A DNA stretch of 64,000 nt, from assembly GCF_020536995.1 (NCBI RefSeq), contig NC_068366.1:28500918-28564917 (forward strand), read 5' to 3'. The notes beneath the pieces are model-generated. The model saw only the letters and a list, made by a program, of their open reading frames with translations. It was not told the origin of the DNA and did no database searches. Shown here piece after piece: positions 10,255 through 21,683 of this stretch. Position 1 is the first letter of the stretch. Every line of letters begins with the position of its first letter. Source of the DNA: Dreissena polymorpha. Lineage: Eukaryota; Mollusca; Bivalvia; Myida; Dreissenidae. The translations under genes were made by a program, and so were the position numbers.

Positions 10255-12850
10255 ATGTCCACTGTTATCCGATTTCACACTCCGGCACTAGGTGAGTGAT
10301 TTTTTTTTAAATCAGATGAAAAAACATGTGATACCATTAGCTAATTGTTTGTATGAGTAACTACTCAGACTAGCCAGTATTTCCAAATGTTAAATTTGAA
10401 AAACGTGTTCATGATCGCATGAAACAATGCTCAAGTTTAGTTTTCACCACATAGTATAAATGATTTTAGAGCAAAACGATCAAACACCTACAGAGCATCG
10501 TGATAAGTTGCCTGTAAAGAGGAACCTGATCTCATCAGATGCCTCCGAAGAGATTGACCTGATGAACAATGCTGCAAAGCAGAAAATCCGTAGTATGTTG
10601 GTTGTCTAATAAATTATTATTTTAATCCCCGAGAAGCTAATACAATCCAGTGTTTGATAATTTCAAATCATTCGAAACTGTAACAGTGTCTTGAAACTAT
10701 TGCCTTTGTATATGTGTTTTAGTGCTGAATGTCAAATTGTGTTATCCACCACCAGTATACTTACACGGTTGCTGTATTGAAGCATGCTCGATTTGAAAAT
10801 ACTAATGTGATCAAATTTGTTTGAATACTTTGATAATAATTTCACTAAATACCGACAAAATATAAAAGAATATGACAGTATCAGACCAAATTAATAGCCA
10901 ACAGTATGTCTATATTTGTATACTGTCCAACTTGATCATTTAGACTTCCTGTTTAAGTTAAGTTTTGACAACATTTGTTATCTAAATGATTTCAGAGAAA
11001 AGTAATCAAACACTTAAAGAGCCTCTTGACAAGTTGCTTGTACAGAGAAGCCTGATCCCATCAGATGCCTCCGAAGATATTGACAAGGTGGACAACGCTG
11101 CAAAGCATAAACCGAGTAGTATGTTGTTGTTTTTTGTTTTAATTCATAGCAGTGCATTAATTATGTGGTTCTTTCCTTTACCTTGTAGTCGGATCATAAG
11201 GTGGAACATTTAAAGTTCCATCTGTATTATGTTTTTCCAATAGTTAAATCCAAACCATCGTTGGGGAGAATCGTTTCCTTATGTTTTATAACCAGTGGTG
11301 TAACCCATTCGCAATTACTTCAACTGTCATGTTTATAATTTATGTTCAAATGAAAAAGGAGCAATTAAATGTTTTTAAACTAGCTATTCAACATTTGTTG
11401 GACTTCTGTATTAAATCATATAATGTTAACCATTTTGACAAAATTATGCCATTGTTTAACCTTTTTTGTTTTCATTCATAATCTAAGAACAGGTAGAATT
11501 TCTTAAAATTAATGATATTTTACCGAGACTTTTCAGTATTTACCATTATCAAATATTCATCACATTATCAACACTGATGACTGAGAACAGTAGAGTTCAC
11601 TGTTATGGGATTTACCTTTGTTTTGAAGTTGAACTGAACACAGTTTGGTAAATTAAGATTTACAAATTAAAACTTTATTTCTGAATTGTAAAAAATTCCT
11701 TACAATCATATTTGATAGATGCAAAACCTGTAGACAAGTCAGCAGTTGATTTATCCACCTCAGGCCAGGAAACAAACACATCAACCTTCGACATTCCATC
11801 TAGGTAAGACGTTTATTTTTTTGTCATTTTTGTATAGACATAGAGCAATGAAGACTGCATTCTAACAGTTTTCCTTTCTCAAAAATGGTTTTGGATATGG
11901 ATTTATCAGATTTTGCAATGGTATTTAAGAGACTGAAATCCATTTAATTTTTCTTAATTATGCCCCACTTCGAATAAGAGGGGGTATATTGTTTTGCTGA
12001 ATGTCGGTCGGTCTGTCGGTAGACAAGTTCGTTTCCGATTAATAAGTCGTCAACAAATTGATGAATTGGCTTGATACTTCCCATGTGAATTTACCGTGGA
12101 CAGTAGATGACCCCAATTTAAATTTGGGGTCACTAGTTCAAAGGTCAAGGTTATTATCACAAAAAGTGTGAAAATCGTTTCCGATCTATAACTCGTCAAC
12201 GAATCGACATATTGGCTTGATACTTCACATGTGAATTGGCCTTGGACAGTAGATGACCCCTATTGAAATTGAGGTCACTAGGTCAAAGGTTAAGGTCATT
12301 GTGTCAAGGCCCAGTTGTTTGTTGTTTTTTTTTTTGGGGGGGGGGGGGAGGGGGGGCATTAGTCTCCGACCGCGGAACTCTTGTTCAGTAATGTTTTTCA
12401 TCTAGTTACAGAAAATTAGAAAAAAGGATAGCTGACCTGGAGAAAGAGACACAGAAATTGAAGTAAAAAGTTAAAGATTTAGAGGAGCAAAGAGCAAATA
12501 CTTCAGTTATGTCTGCTGGAGTGGATTCCACACAGGAAGAAGACCCATATAAGGAATTAAATAGCTTAGTGGCCTTAGTTGCCCATTTGTCCTGTAATAC
12601 TGAAAGAGACGCTAATTTGATTATAAGAAGGTTATCATTGCAAGTTTTTTTTTCAAAAAACGAGCTAGTTACCTGTGCCAGGACTGGGAAAAAGACAGTA
12701 AAAGCTGGTGAAACTCCAAAACCCGCTCTTAATTCTGAAATAATGGATTTATTAGAAAAAGCTTTCTTATATAAATGCCCGAACATGACAACAGATGCCT
12801 TTCGCAAAAAAATTGACAATGCGCTCAAAATGGAACGCAGAATAAAATAA
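10255..12850 (+). CDS. BEN-domain gene, five exons, with an in-frame TAA ahead of the BEN domain
   Basis: Predicted exons are 10255-10291, 10470-10592, 10996-11118, 11719-11803 and 12412-12850. All introns are GT-AG, with phases 1, 1, 1 and 2 that keep one frame. Exons 2 and 3 are tandem duplicates: both are 123 nt, both encode a variant of LIxSDASExID and end at a GTATGT donor. The last exon encodes a coiled coil (RIADLEKETQKLK, then KVKDLEEQ) and a C-terminal BEN domain, a DNA- or chromatin-binding fold, with FSKNELVTCARTGKK and TTDAFRKKIDNAL (full-length residues about 170-265 of 268). TAA at 12464-12466 interrupts the coiled coil after 140 codons. M156 (12509) could start a BEN-only product of 113 residues. 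An in-frame AG at 12491-12492 could act as an acceptor past the stop but lacks a pyrimidine tract. It may be a recent pseudogene, a truncated product, or a sequence error. Confidence 0.72.
11957..12386. repeat. Bivalve-type dispersed repeat inside the last BEN intron
   Basis: Runs from TATGCCCCACTTCGAATAAG through GGTCGGTCTGTCGG and GGTCAAGGT motifs to a poly-G run and CGCGGAACTCTTGTT. From memory, repeats beginning with a similar TATGCCCC and CTTCGAA head and rich in GGTCAAGGTCA are abundant in bivalve genomes. Two internal copies of about 120 bp (TTTCCGAT...TCGTCAAC...TTGGCTTGATACTTC) are visible. A short piece of the head recurs at 39109-39148. Confidence 0.6.
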
Positions 12851-13660
12851 GTGTCGTAATCTGGTGTTTAAACTGTTTAGATGGAATTTAATTGAATTGT
12901 TGAATAATGTCACAGTTTATGACAGCAGCTGGAATGCTTATTTTTTGTTTTTGTTCACGGATTTATAGTTATTGAGCATTCTAGTTACTATAGTTACTAT
13001 GGTAACACGTACGGTGGCGTGTTGCATTTGTAGTGTTTCAGAGGAACTAGTGACCCACCAATAACATTTCTTGTTGATATTTTTGGAGACATTTTTAATA
13101 TGCATATAAACATTGGTATTATGCATTGATAAACATTCAATATTTTTGAAATTTTACGTCGTGTAGTGTTGAGATTACAAGCACAACGTTACATGTTAAT
13201 TTTTTTATCTGCAATATTTAGTCAAGACACCTGAATCGTGATGCCTTCTCGTGGCAACTACGCTGTACTATATCACTTTTTTAAGATAAAGCTACATTAT
13301 TCACGCCAACCGACTTAAACGAAAACTCGGGCAAGTAAATTGAAAAAGGGGATATTTCGAATTTATGTTGTCAGGCAAGTAGAGTCTAGTACACTTTATC
13401 CCGTCTTCACTGCGACATTGACGGTATAACACCCCATGGAATAAACTAGCCTTATCCCACCTTATTGAATAAACCTGTCGCGTGCACGGACTACTTTTTA
13501 TTCTACCACTGAATGATGTTTCATAAGAAATCTCTAGAGTCGAGAAAACTTAAGCTTTAAAATTATACGACCTTCAACCTTTAGATCTAGTAAAGGGAAA
13601 TAATATTTCGCCATCCGTATAATGAATCAGCTGATTGACGGCGTCATAAAATGACATACT
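12851..13660. other. 3' flank of the BEN gene and spacer
   Basis: An AATAAA overlaps the stop region (12840-12847). A short direct repeat, TAGTTACTATAGTTACTATG, lies near 12983. No exon or family-level repeat recognised. Confidence 0.35.
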
Positions 13661-13664
13661 TATT

Positions 13665-14085
13665 GCGTCATTTTCCAATAATATGTGATGTCACCTTTTG
13701 GTATACACGAAACTAGTATGTGATGTCTGGGAATAAAACATTGAAGACGCGCTTTTTTCGTAATAATGTATCTTGGATTGTAATTATGAAAAGTGCATAT
13801 TCTATGGACTACTTACCTTGGATGGAACCGGTGAGACGAAGGATTAAGATCTACATGTAGATCTAGCTTATTCGTGCGTCATTTTCTAATAATATGTGAT
13901 GTCACCTTTTGGTGTACACGAAACTAGTATGTGATGTCTGGGAATAAAACATTGAAGACGCGCTTTTTTCGTAATAATGTATCTTGGATGTAATTATGAA
14001 AAGTGCATATTCTATGGACTACTTACCTTGGATGGAACCGGTGAGACGAAGGATTAAGATCTACATGTAGATCTAGCTTATTCGT
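13665..14085. repeat. Recent direct tandem duplication, 211 bp unit, two copies
   Basis: Copies 13665-13875 and 13876-14085 are almost identical; only a few substitutions and one base indel are visible. Each ends in the perfect 18 bp palindrome AGATCTACATGTAGATCT (13848-13865 and 14058-14075). The high identity marks a recent event, unlike the old duplications elsewhere in the window. No gene lies inside. Confidence 0.88.
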
Positions 14086-14089
14086 GTTC

Positions 14090-15780
14090 TTGATTTTCAG
14101 AATGTGCGTGCCTATTTCTGCTTTTGGATGTAAGTAAACGTAAGAGTATTTTCTTTGATGAATAAACCCTGTCTTTGTTATTTTATCAAAGAAAGTCTAG
14201 TCAGTTAGAATAACCCGTTTGCAGCAAGTGTTTCAACGCGTAATATAATTATTACGGATTATCTTGTTGCGGTCACAAACTACAGGGTGTGCAGGCTAGA
14301 TCTAGATGTCATCGAAATCTGCAGCGTCCATGAAAACAAATAGGCGAGTAGTATAGTTTTTTTGATAATTTATGTTTAGAGTGTTACAATTTGCATGCTC
14401 CGTAAAATGCATCGAGGCATAGAGTGATATTTGTTTTCTCGTTATACACTTTTTAAGTTAATTATTTAAAGACTATTTTGCGTACCAGAACAAAAACATT
14501 CTATATCACTACGCATGTTTACATTCGTTAGAAATACATTTTAAGCGCTTTTTAGAATGAATTAAAATGATTGTTAAGGTTATTAGACCTATTTGTGTTA
14601 AGTGTACCGTTGAAAAAAATCAATGGGATAAATAAAATACTAGGAAATGTTGCTCGGCTCAAACACCGAAAGCGCTCGCCAAGGCTCGCGCTCCCGGGGT
14701 TGTAAGCCTCGCAAAATAAACTTCTCTCTATTCAACGCTAACCTAATATTCTCTATTTATACGTCTTTGACTTCATAACCTGATATTACTGGCAAGTACT
14801 CTCAAAACTTAACGAGAAGACTGCAACGCAATTGAATAATTGAATTAATATACATAACACATTTTGTATCTACGTACAATGATCCTGCTAACACTTGACA
14901 TATTTGTAATATAATTCTTCTTGCACGACACGTATTTAAGGAATGTTCCTTATACTGGTAATTCTACTGTTTCTACATTTTATGAGATAACTACTATAAT
15001 TGTTTAAATAATAGATAAAGGATACCTTTAGATATATTTATTTTGAACACAAATTAATGTTTTTATAGACATTTTGGAAGATTTCATTTAACTGTTCTGT
15101 TCAAATCAAAGTTTCAAAAAAGAATCATAATTTGTAATATGGAATCAATTATATATGTTTGTTTGTACACACAATTATAAGTCTAAAAGTGTATTCATTA
15201 TAAAATAAATCAGATTTTTTGATTGAGTATTTTAGGATGTTCTTTATAAATGTTGTAAAACAAGAGACTTAAAAACGGCAAAGATATGTTTCAAAGCATC
15301 TTCAAACATGGCTAGTGCCGCTTTAGTAACATATAGAGGCACAAATTATATGTATATTGGTTCTATAGAATAATAGATAGTTGGATTTTTTTTTATATAT
15401 TTTGATATGCTCATGAATTTATGATTGATATATACACCATTATGTTACGCTTATATTTAATAAATATATATATGAAAAATGTCGTTTTGAATTTAATTAA
15501 TTCATTTTTCTCAGCACCTAATGTAAACATCATATTTTAATCGTTTAAAATTTAAAGCATTTTTTTCATTATAAGAGGAAATACAAAAATAAAAGCATAA
15601 AAAATACGTTAATTACCATACCATCATTATTAATATAACAATAATAATAATAATTATTATTATGTTTATCATAATCATAAGTATGATTATTATTACTTTT
15701 TTATATGATAATAATTATTATGATTATTATTAATTATTACATCGATTTTCAGGACATTTGCGCACAAGTCTTCTGAATTA
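14090..15780. other. AT-rich spacer with a small GC patch and ATT/AAT microsatellites
   Basis: Most of this is featureless. A GC-rich patch at about 14650-14712 (CTCGCCAAGGCTCGCGCTCC) stands out. 15640-15740 holds clusters of AAT and ATT triplets that can fold on each other. Confidence 0.4.
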
Positions 15781-18700
15781 AAGTGCATCAACAGTTTATA
15801 ATATTTATTGCATATTGTATAAACATCAATATTCGTCGAGAAGAAATATCTTGTTTATTTTTTCAAAAACTAAAAATTTCTTGAGCACTTAATTTCCTTG
15901 ATTACTTAAATAAAGTTCTAATTAACATTCCTAAGTACCAATAACGAAGGTACCAGTATCAATTGATTTTGTTAACAGTGTAGCATATCATCATTCATTT
16001 CACTTACATGTTCTCTTTGAGACGTGGCAAGTGTTTGCTTTACATTTGTATCTTATAAATAAAAAATATGTTCCTAAATATTTCCCGTTATTGTTTAGGC
16101 TGCTAAATCGTTTATACAAACTTTCCATCAAGTAAACTTTGTATTAGCCCCGTGTGGAGTGTGTGCAGATTACAATATCATTGCAAATAAACTATTTGTC
16201 TTATTACTGCACTTTTGTTACATGATGCAAGTCCTAGCTATGGTTATATTTTGATAATAAAAAGAACTCTTAATACTTCTGAATGCTGCTTCCTAAATTT
16301 CAATTATATTCGGTATGTTTACATCCTAGACAACTACTGAGGATGCACATTTGAATGCCATTAAAATGCTAGCTGAGATATTCTTCACATACATTTTTTG
16401 TTCGTAGCAATCAATAAGTTCACTGGAATTAGCATCTTAAAATAAAATGTTGCAAAATAAAATAAACATCGCATTTAAATATTCTTCTTTTGCTCACTTT
16501 TTATATGGCATTGCCTTATATTTGCTCCATTGCATCTCTTATCGTTCTTGAGAAATTACCCGCGCTAGCGCACATCGATAATCATAATGACACGTAAGGA
16601 ATCTATACGCATGTTATTGTTTTTCTTCTTTTTCTCTTAATTCTTTGTTAAAAGTGGCGTTTTAAATGTTTAGTGCTGATTCCTCATTAATTATGATTAT
16701 GATGAATAACTAGTATTTTTATAAGAATGACATATAATTTATTAATAAAAAATATTGGTACTTAAAATTACATCTTCAAATTATTATTAAAGTGTTGTCA
16801 TGTTTACTTCGCATTGTTTATCAATGTATAGATTACACAATTGCCTGAATCAATCCATGCTCAAGCGAGGAGGATCTCGATTCGAAACAATAACAATCAA
16901 CGGGTTTATATTGAGACATACTCATAGACATGGCATGGGGTGTCGTTAAGCAAAACACTCATTAACAAGCGTCTTACTCGGCGTCTGCGAACATCATGCC
17001 CGGCGTCCATTTTATTTGCGACATCACTAAAGCTGCTAATTTGACTCGTAAGATTAAGAGAAAATTCTTCGATATTGTAAGTTACGAACGTTTATTGAAA
17101 CGCAAAATGGCTAGTTGCGATATAAGCAAATGGAATGCGCGTCGTAACATACTCACGACGGCTTATTGAAACGGATCCTGATAAAATCATCAAATAGTTA
17201 ACAATGGAGACCTCGAATACAATTGTGGCGCCTATTGTAAAGTTGGAAACCTACCATAAAGAAGTGATAAAGCAGCAATAATGGTATTGTAGTTGATTTA
17301 CCATTTAAATTGTTTGTGTTAGATGATTTCTAGAGGGTCGCACACGTGCAAAATACGAAGCTAAAGCAATATCCCCGCCAGAGCGAAACAAAGAGCGCAG
17401 ATTCGACCATGATTACTGTTGCCGCCATCTTCTTGTATTTCGCTTGTTTTTTCGTCGTTTTGGCTTGCTATCGTATTGGTGACCTTCAAGTCTACGGAAC
17501 ATTTTCTTCAGGTGGTGGGTGTTGCTCAGCGACGTCTGTGTCACTACTAATGTTTAAAAATCAAATCACAGTTAAGCGACATTATTTGAGTATTGTAATG
17601 TTTTATGCAATACCGTTTACATAAACCACAACCATAGTGGGAAATTTATTGAGTGGACTTCATTATGTGAGAAAATATGCATGTGTAATGAGGATGTCAT
17701 AGCGATTTATTATGTCAATACGATACGATCTTAATCATGTAACCCTTCCAGAAAACAAAATAAAACACAATGCAATTGTATAGATTTGTGTTTGGTGGTC
17801 CACCACATATAAAATTGCATTAAAGAAACAAGTGATAGAACAATGTAAGTTGAATAATAAATTGTGATTTGTTATCATGTATATTACTTTAAATTTATTT
17901 ATTTAATAAGCATTGGTTTGTCAAGTCAGTAAGCATGTTTTGTTTACATTAATTAATTTATAAAAATATTGATCAAATCAAATTCATTCAACTGAGTATT
18001 AGAATTGAGTAAATACACAGTATATCTCTCTTTGCCAGTCGCAGCTACGAAATATTCTATAACGATTACAAAACGATGAAAAATGGTGCATATTACGAAA
18101 CATACGGTATATTCAAAGCACGAAATTAATTATATTTGATAATAACAACAGGGTAAACTATAATTTGACAAACTGTAAAAAAACGAATTCATATCAATAA
18201 GTGATCGAAATAAAAATTGTCCTACACAACACCAAAATCATCCAATATCATGAAGTAAACTTAAATGACATCAAATATCAAATTAATATGGCAATATTCA
18301 TGTGTAACGAGTGGTAAATACAAAGTTGTGTTTGTACCGAAGAAAAAGTTGTGTTTCGAACACGGGCTTACGGTCAGTTGTCATTGACCGGTACATTACT
18401 TTTCACATGTACATCAGGCGATAGGTTGGTTCGTCCGTTGACTATTTGTTTCCTAGAGATACACGAAGAACGCTTTGACCTTCAGTAATACAAATTTATG
18501 TGTAGGTTACATGAGAAGATATAGGGAAGCCTATGGATTTTGAGGTCAATATGCCAAAACTCGGGGTCATAAGGACGTTTTACATGAAACTATGTATGTA
18601 CAATGTCCAGACGGAGTACCATTGATACTCATGACAACGATCCCTTAAGCAGATTTACAATAACTCAATAATTATACACATTTAACATTTAGAAATATTA

Positions 18701-20280
18701 GCCGGTGTAATGTTACGATTATTAATAGATGTTTAAAAGTTATAATTGTTTTAATGTTGAAATAAAACAATAATAATGTAATGAAATAAGAGAAGTCCAT
18801 TTACAGTATTATGTTTAAATAAGTAACTTGGAAATTATAAATACATCTTTTATCATAATGTACTTTTGGTAAATTACTTTTTATAAATTGAAAATTAATA
18901 GAATACTTTAGTATTAGAAACAACTGTTTATTACAAAATTTGGATATAGAATATACATAATTAAATTATACACATGAATATTATTATTAAATGTTCTGTA
19001 AGATAATATAAAATACTTTCCTAATTTCTTATAAAAATCAAGTTGTTTAAAATTTCGGACTTAGTTAGGTTAGTGTACATGTATATCGTACGATGGACAA
19101 TTTTAATATCAATATTTCCGTAGCTCGAGGATGAAATGTCAAATTGATGTACTCACCGTAAGATAATTTGTTAGATTTCCATTTAATTAGACCACAGGAA
19201 TGCCCATTGCTTGTGTAAGCAATTCAAACAGTGATTAAATATGTTAAAAGAAATATGTTAAAATTTATCGAACTGTTACAAACTGACAACGCAAAAACAA
19301 TTAACAATCTTGCAACATTTATTTTTAAAGCAGCTTAACTACGAACAGAATTGTATTATCAATAGTTTCTCTCCATGTTCTACTGTCTATTTATAGTCAT
19401 ATAAACGCTTTATGTACATGTAAACATTTTCTTACAACATTCAATTATATTTGAATAAGATACGACTCTACAATATGCATATTATATACTTACCTTAAAT
19501 TCATTCGTAACGGTAAACACTGTTATAAATATATATACCTGTTTAAAAAATAGCTGTTTATTTTAAATATGCATGTCTTAAGAGTTGCAAATTCATGTAT
19601 TGTTAAATCTAAATTCAAATTGCTAAAAAGTGTATATGTATATGCCTGTATGTCATTGACCAATGTTGACTACATTGTGTGTTATAATTATGTATACTTA
19701 TGGGCTTCAAGCCTAATGTATTTTGAAATAAAACCATAAAACCATATGTTCTTTAATTAAATAACAACGCAGTATACGGGTCACACATCCGTACATGCCA
19801 TTCAGTTTATGAGTAAAATTTAAGATGAGTGAAATAATAAACAAATACACACTTGCGACTATGTTTTAAAGGAATACTTTAGGCGCGTTTTTGTAAAAAA
19901 GAAATTATATTATTGTTGCATTCGATTCCGTAAAAAAAATAAATAGAATTTATTAAACCATTCAGAGGCTTTGTTTGTAAATCATAATTACGGTACACCA
20001 TCAAAAGGAGATATAACTTTTCGCAATGCCTCGTTTATGATTATTGATAAATGAAATACTCACTACACGAGCTTGCAATTCTCCTTAAAACGTATTATTT
20101 AATCATCAGGACGTTTATTCTACGGAACAGAGGTTGTAGACAATTTTAGGTTTAATTCTGTTTAGTATTCGCTACAAATCGGTATATTCACCTTTTTCGA
20201 TAAAAGCTGAAACAACTCGATAATAATCAAAGCGCTGTAGGCACTGAAAGCCTGGGGCTAGGTTTAGTGTGACGTAAAAT
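15780..20280. repeat. Unit D: 5' part of the tandem segmental array, without the Kazal gene
   Basis: 15780-17860 aligns with 49240-50830 in unit B. Shared blocks include CGAAACAAAGAGC (17387-17399 and 50339-50351) and TTATTGCATA/TTTATTGCAT-type stretches. 18420-20230 aligns with 39170-39680 in unit A: AGAACGCTTTGACCT near 18470 and 39219, and ATGAAATACTCACTACACGA near 20052 and 39508. Homology stops near 20280, ahead of a GC-rich element, so the Kazal part of this unit is missing. Divergence is heavy, so the duplication is old. Confidence 0.6.
17409..17624 (+). other. Signal-peptide-like open frame in unit D
   Basis: From the ATG at 17409 the frame encodes a hydrophobic N-terminus (MITVAAIFLYFACFFVVLAC) typical of a secretory signal, then about 50 residues of low character. 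The homologous stretch in unit B (from about 50358) has a shorter, shifted version that stops after 29 codons. The sequence is duplicated but the reading frame is not conserved, so it may be a chance frame or a decayed first exon. Confidence 0.25.
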
Positions 20281-20284
20281 GCAT

Positions 20285-20620
20285 TTAGGATGTTTTGTCG
20301 GATTTCTCCCTTTGTCCGAATTTATACGGATTGACCCTAGCGGTTGAGTGCAGAAGCTCAGAGACTGCAAGAAAAGACAATAGTTGTGTATATACTACAG
20401 TGTACATAGACGGTGGAAGACAACACGATACTGGTTGTGGGAACGATAACCTTTTGTTCAACTCTACAGATCTGGTAGAGGTTCGTCTACATAGGCGGTG
20501 AAGATATACAACAACAACATAAATACCTTTCAAAAGCCTAAAATAGTTTTCTATTACATAATTAACAGATCAGGAAAACACTCATACTTCCTTTGTAATG
20601 TGTATACAAAAGAAAATCCA
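20285..20620. other. Spacer between unit D and the GC-rich element
   Basis: Unique sequence. Overlapping frames on both strands are open for about 70-80 codons without recognisable content. Confidence 0.3.
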
Positions 20621-20623
20621 CTA

Positions 20624-21135
20624 GCCCAAGTCTCACTTTTGCCGGTAGAGCCCCGGTCCATCCCGGTTTGCTAACGCCGGTCGACCCGCGAGGACCGGGA
20701 TGATTCGTAGACATTTTTTAACGCAGTCACACTGTTTCCCGGTGTCGCCCCGGTTGAAGCCGGTCAAAAGCCCGGCAGAGTCCCGGTGAACCCGGACTGA
20801 CTACGGTTATCCCGGTCAAGCCCTGGCAGAGCCCCGGTTGTCGCCGGTAGTGCCCCGGTGAAAGACGGCAGCGTCCCGGCATAGCCCCGGTTGTCGCCGG
20901 TAGTGCCCCGGTGAAAGCCGGCAGCGTCCCGGCAGAGCCCCGGTATACCGTAACACCGCCGAAACCCACCGTGTCTATACCGGCATCAGACCCCGGCAAA
21001 GCTACGGCAACGCCCCGGTTTCACCACGGTCGTCGCCGGTAATGCCCCGGCGGAGCCCCGTTGAATGCCGGTGGCATTCCGGCAAAGCGCCGGTTTTCTT
21101 ATGTACCGTAGCTATACCGGGACTCTAACGGCATT
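20624..21135. repeat. GC-rich CCGG minisatellite, related to the foldback at 53641-54290
   Basis: About 500 bp of very GC-rich sequence made of short degenerate units around CCCCGGT and GCCGG. At 20825-20940 a clean tandem repeat with a 59 bp period appears (GTCGCCGGTAGTGCCCCGGT twice). It begins with CCAAGTCTCACTTTTGCCGG, matching the start of the 53.6 kb element (CCCAGTCTCACTATGATGCC). Both contain CTACGGCAACGCCCCGGT. Unlike its relative, it shows units mainly in one orientation. Open frames over it are repeat shadows. Confidence 0.75.
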
Positions 21136-21139
21136 CATT

Positions 21140-21600
21140 AAAATGAAAGAAAATAAAATTGTATGAAAAGTAAACGCTTTCTGCGCAGATTGAGGGTGTT
21201 GACATGTTGATTTTCTCTTCTTTCTTCGCATATTTCTAAGTATTGTGGTATTCTGCATTGATCATTAAAGTTTAAATACAATTCACCGTACAATTTTTTT
21301 GTTGACATTTTCAGTTTTGAACCGCCCATTTTTTTTTCTCCATTTTTTGTGAACCATTTATTTACAAAATTTGCTCTCATTCATCCAAAGGTTGAACAAA
21401 CAACACTTTTTTAGTATGTATTAATAGATAAATGCATACTATATACAAATACAAGATAAGTATTGATGCAAGCATCAAAGGGCGTCGGGAATTTCAGTGT
21501 AAAAGGCACTCGATGAAGTTACATGGAACGATTTTTTGCTACTGTAAATATTAATATATTTGCCGATTATTTTTAACAAAATAGAAAAAGATACTGGTAT
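21140..21600. other. AT-rich spacer, nothing seen
   Basis: No gene or repeat recognised before the LINE's 3' flank. Confidence 0.35.
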
Positions 21601-21605
21601 AACCG

Positions 21606-21675
21606 TTATCTATGATTTTGTGTTATAACCCCCAAATAACCATTATCTATGATGTTGTGTTATAACCCCCAAATA
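21606..21675. repeat. Target-site duplication copies at the LINE 3' end
   Basis: 21606-21638 and 21643-21675 are two tandem copies (37 bp period) of a 33 bp sequence ending in ATAACCCCCAAATA. A third copy lies at 24072-24104, beyond the other end of the LINE. A single copy is the expected target-site duplication; the second on this side is an extra tandem copy. Confidence 0.75.
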
Positions 21676-21683
21676 ACCATTAT

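Noticed and set aside
15640-15740. Possible hairpin regulatory RNA from AAT/ATT blocks
   Set aside because: The pairing follows trivially from simple trinucleotide runs of opposite sense.
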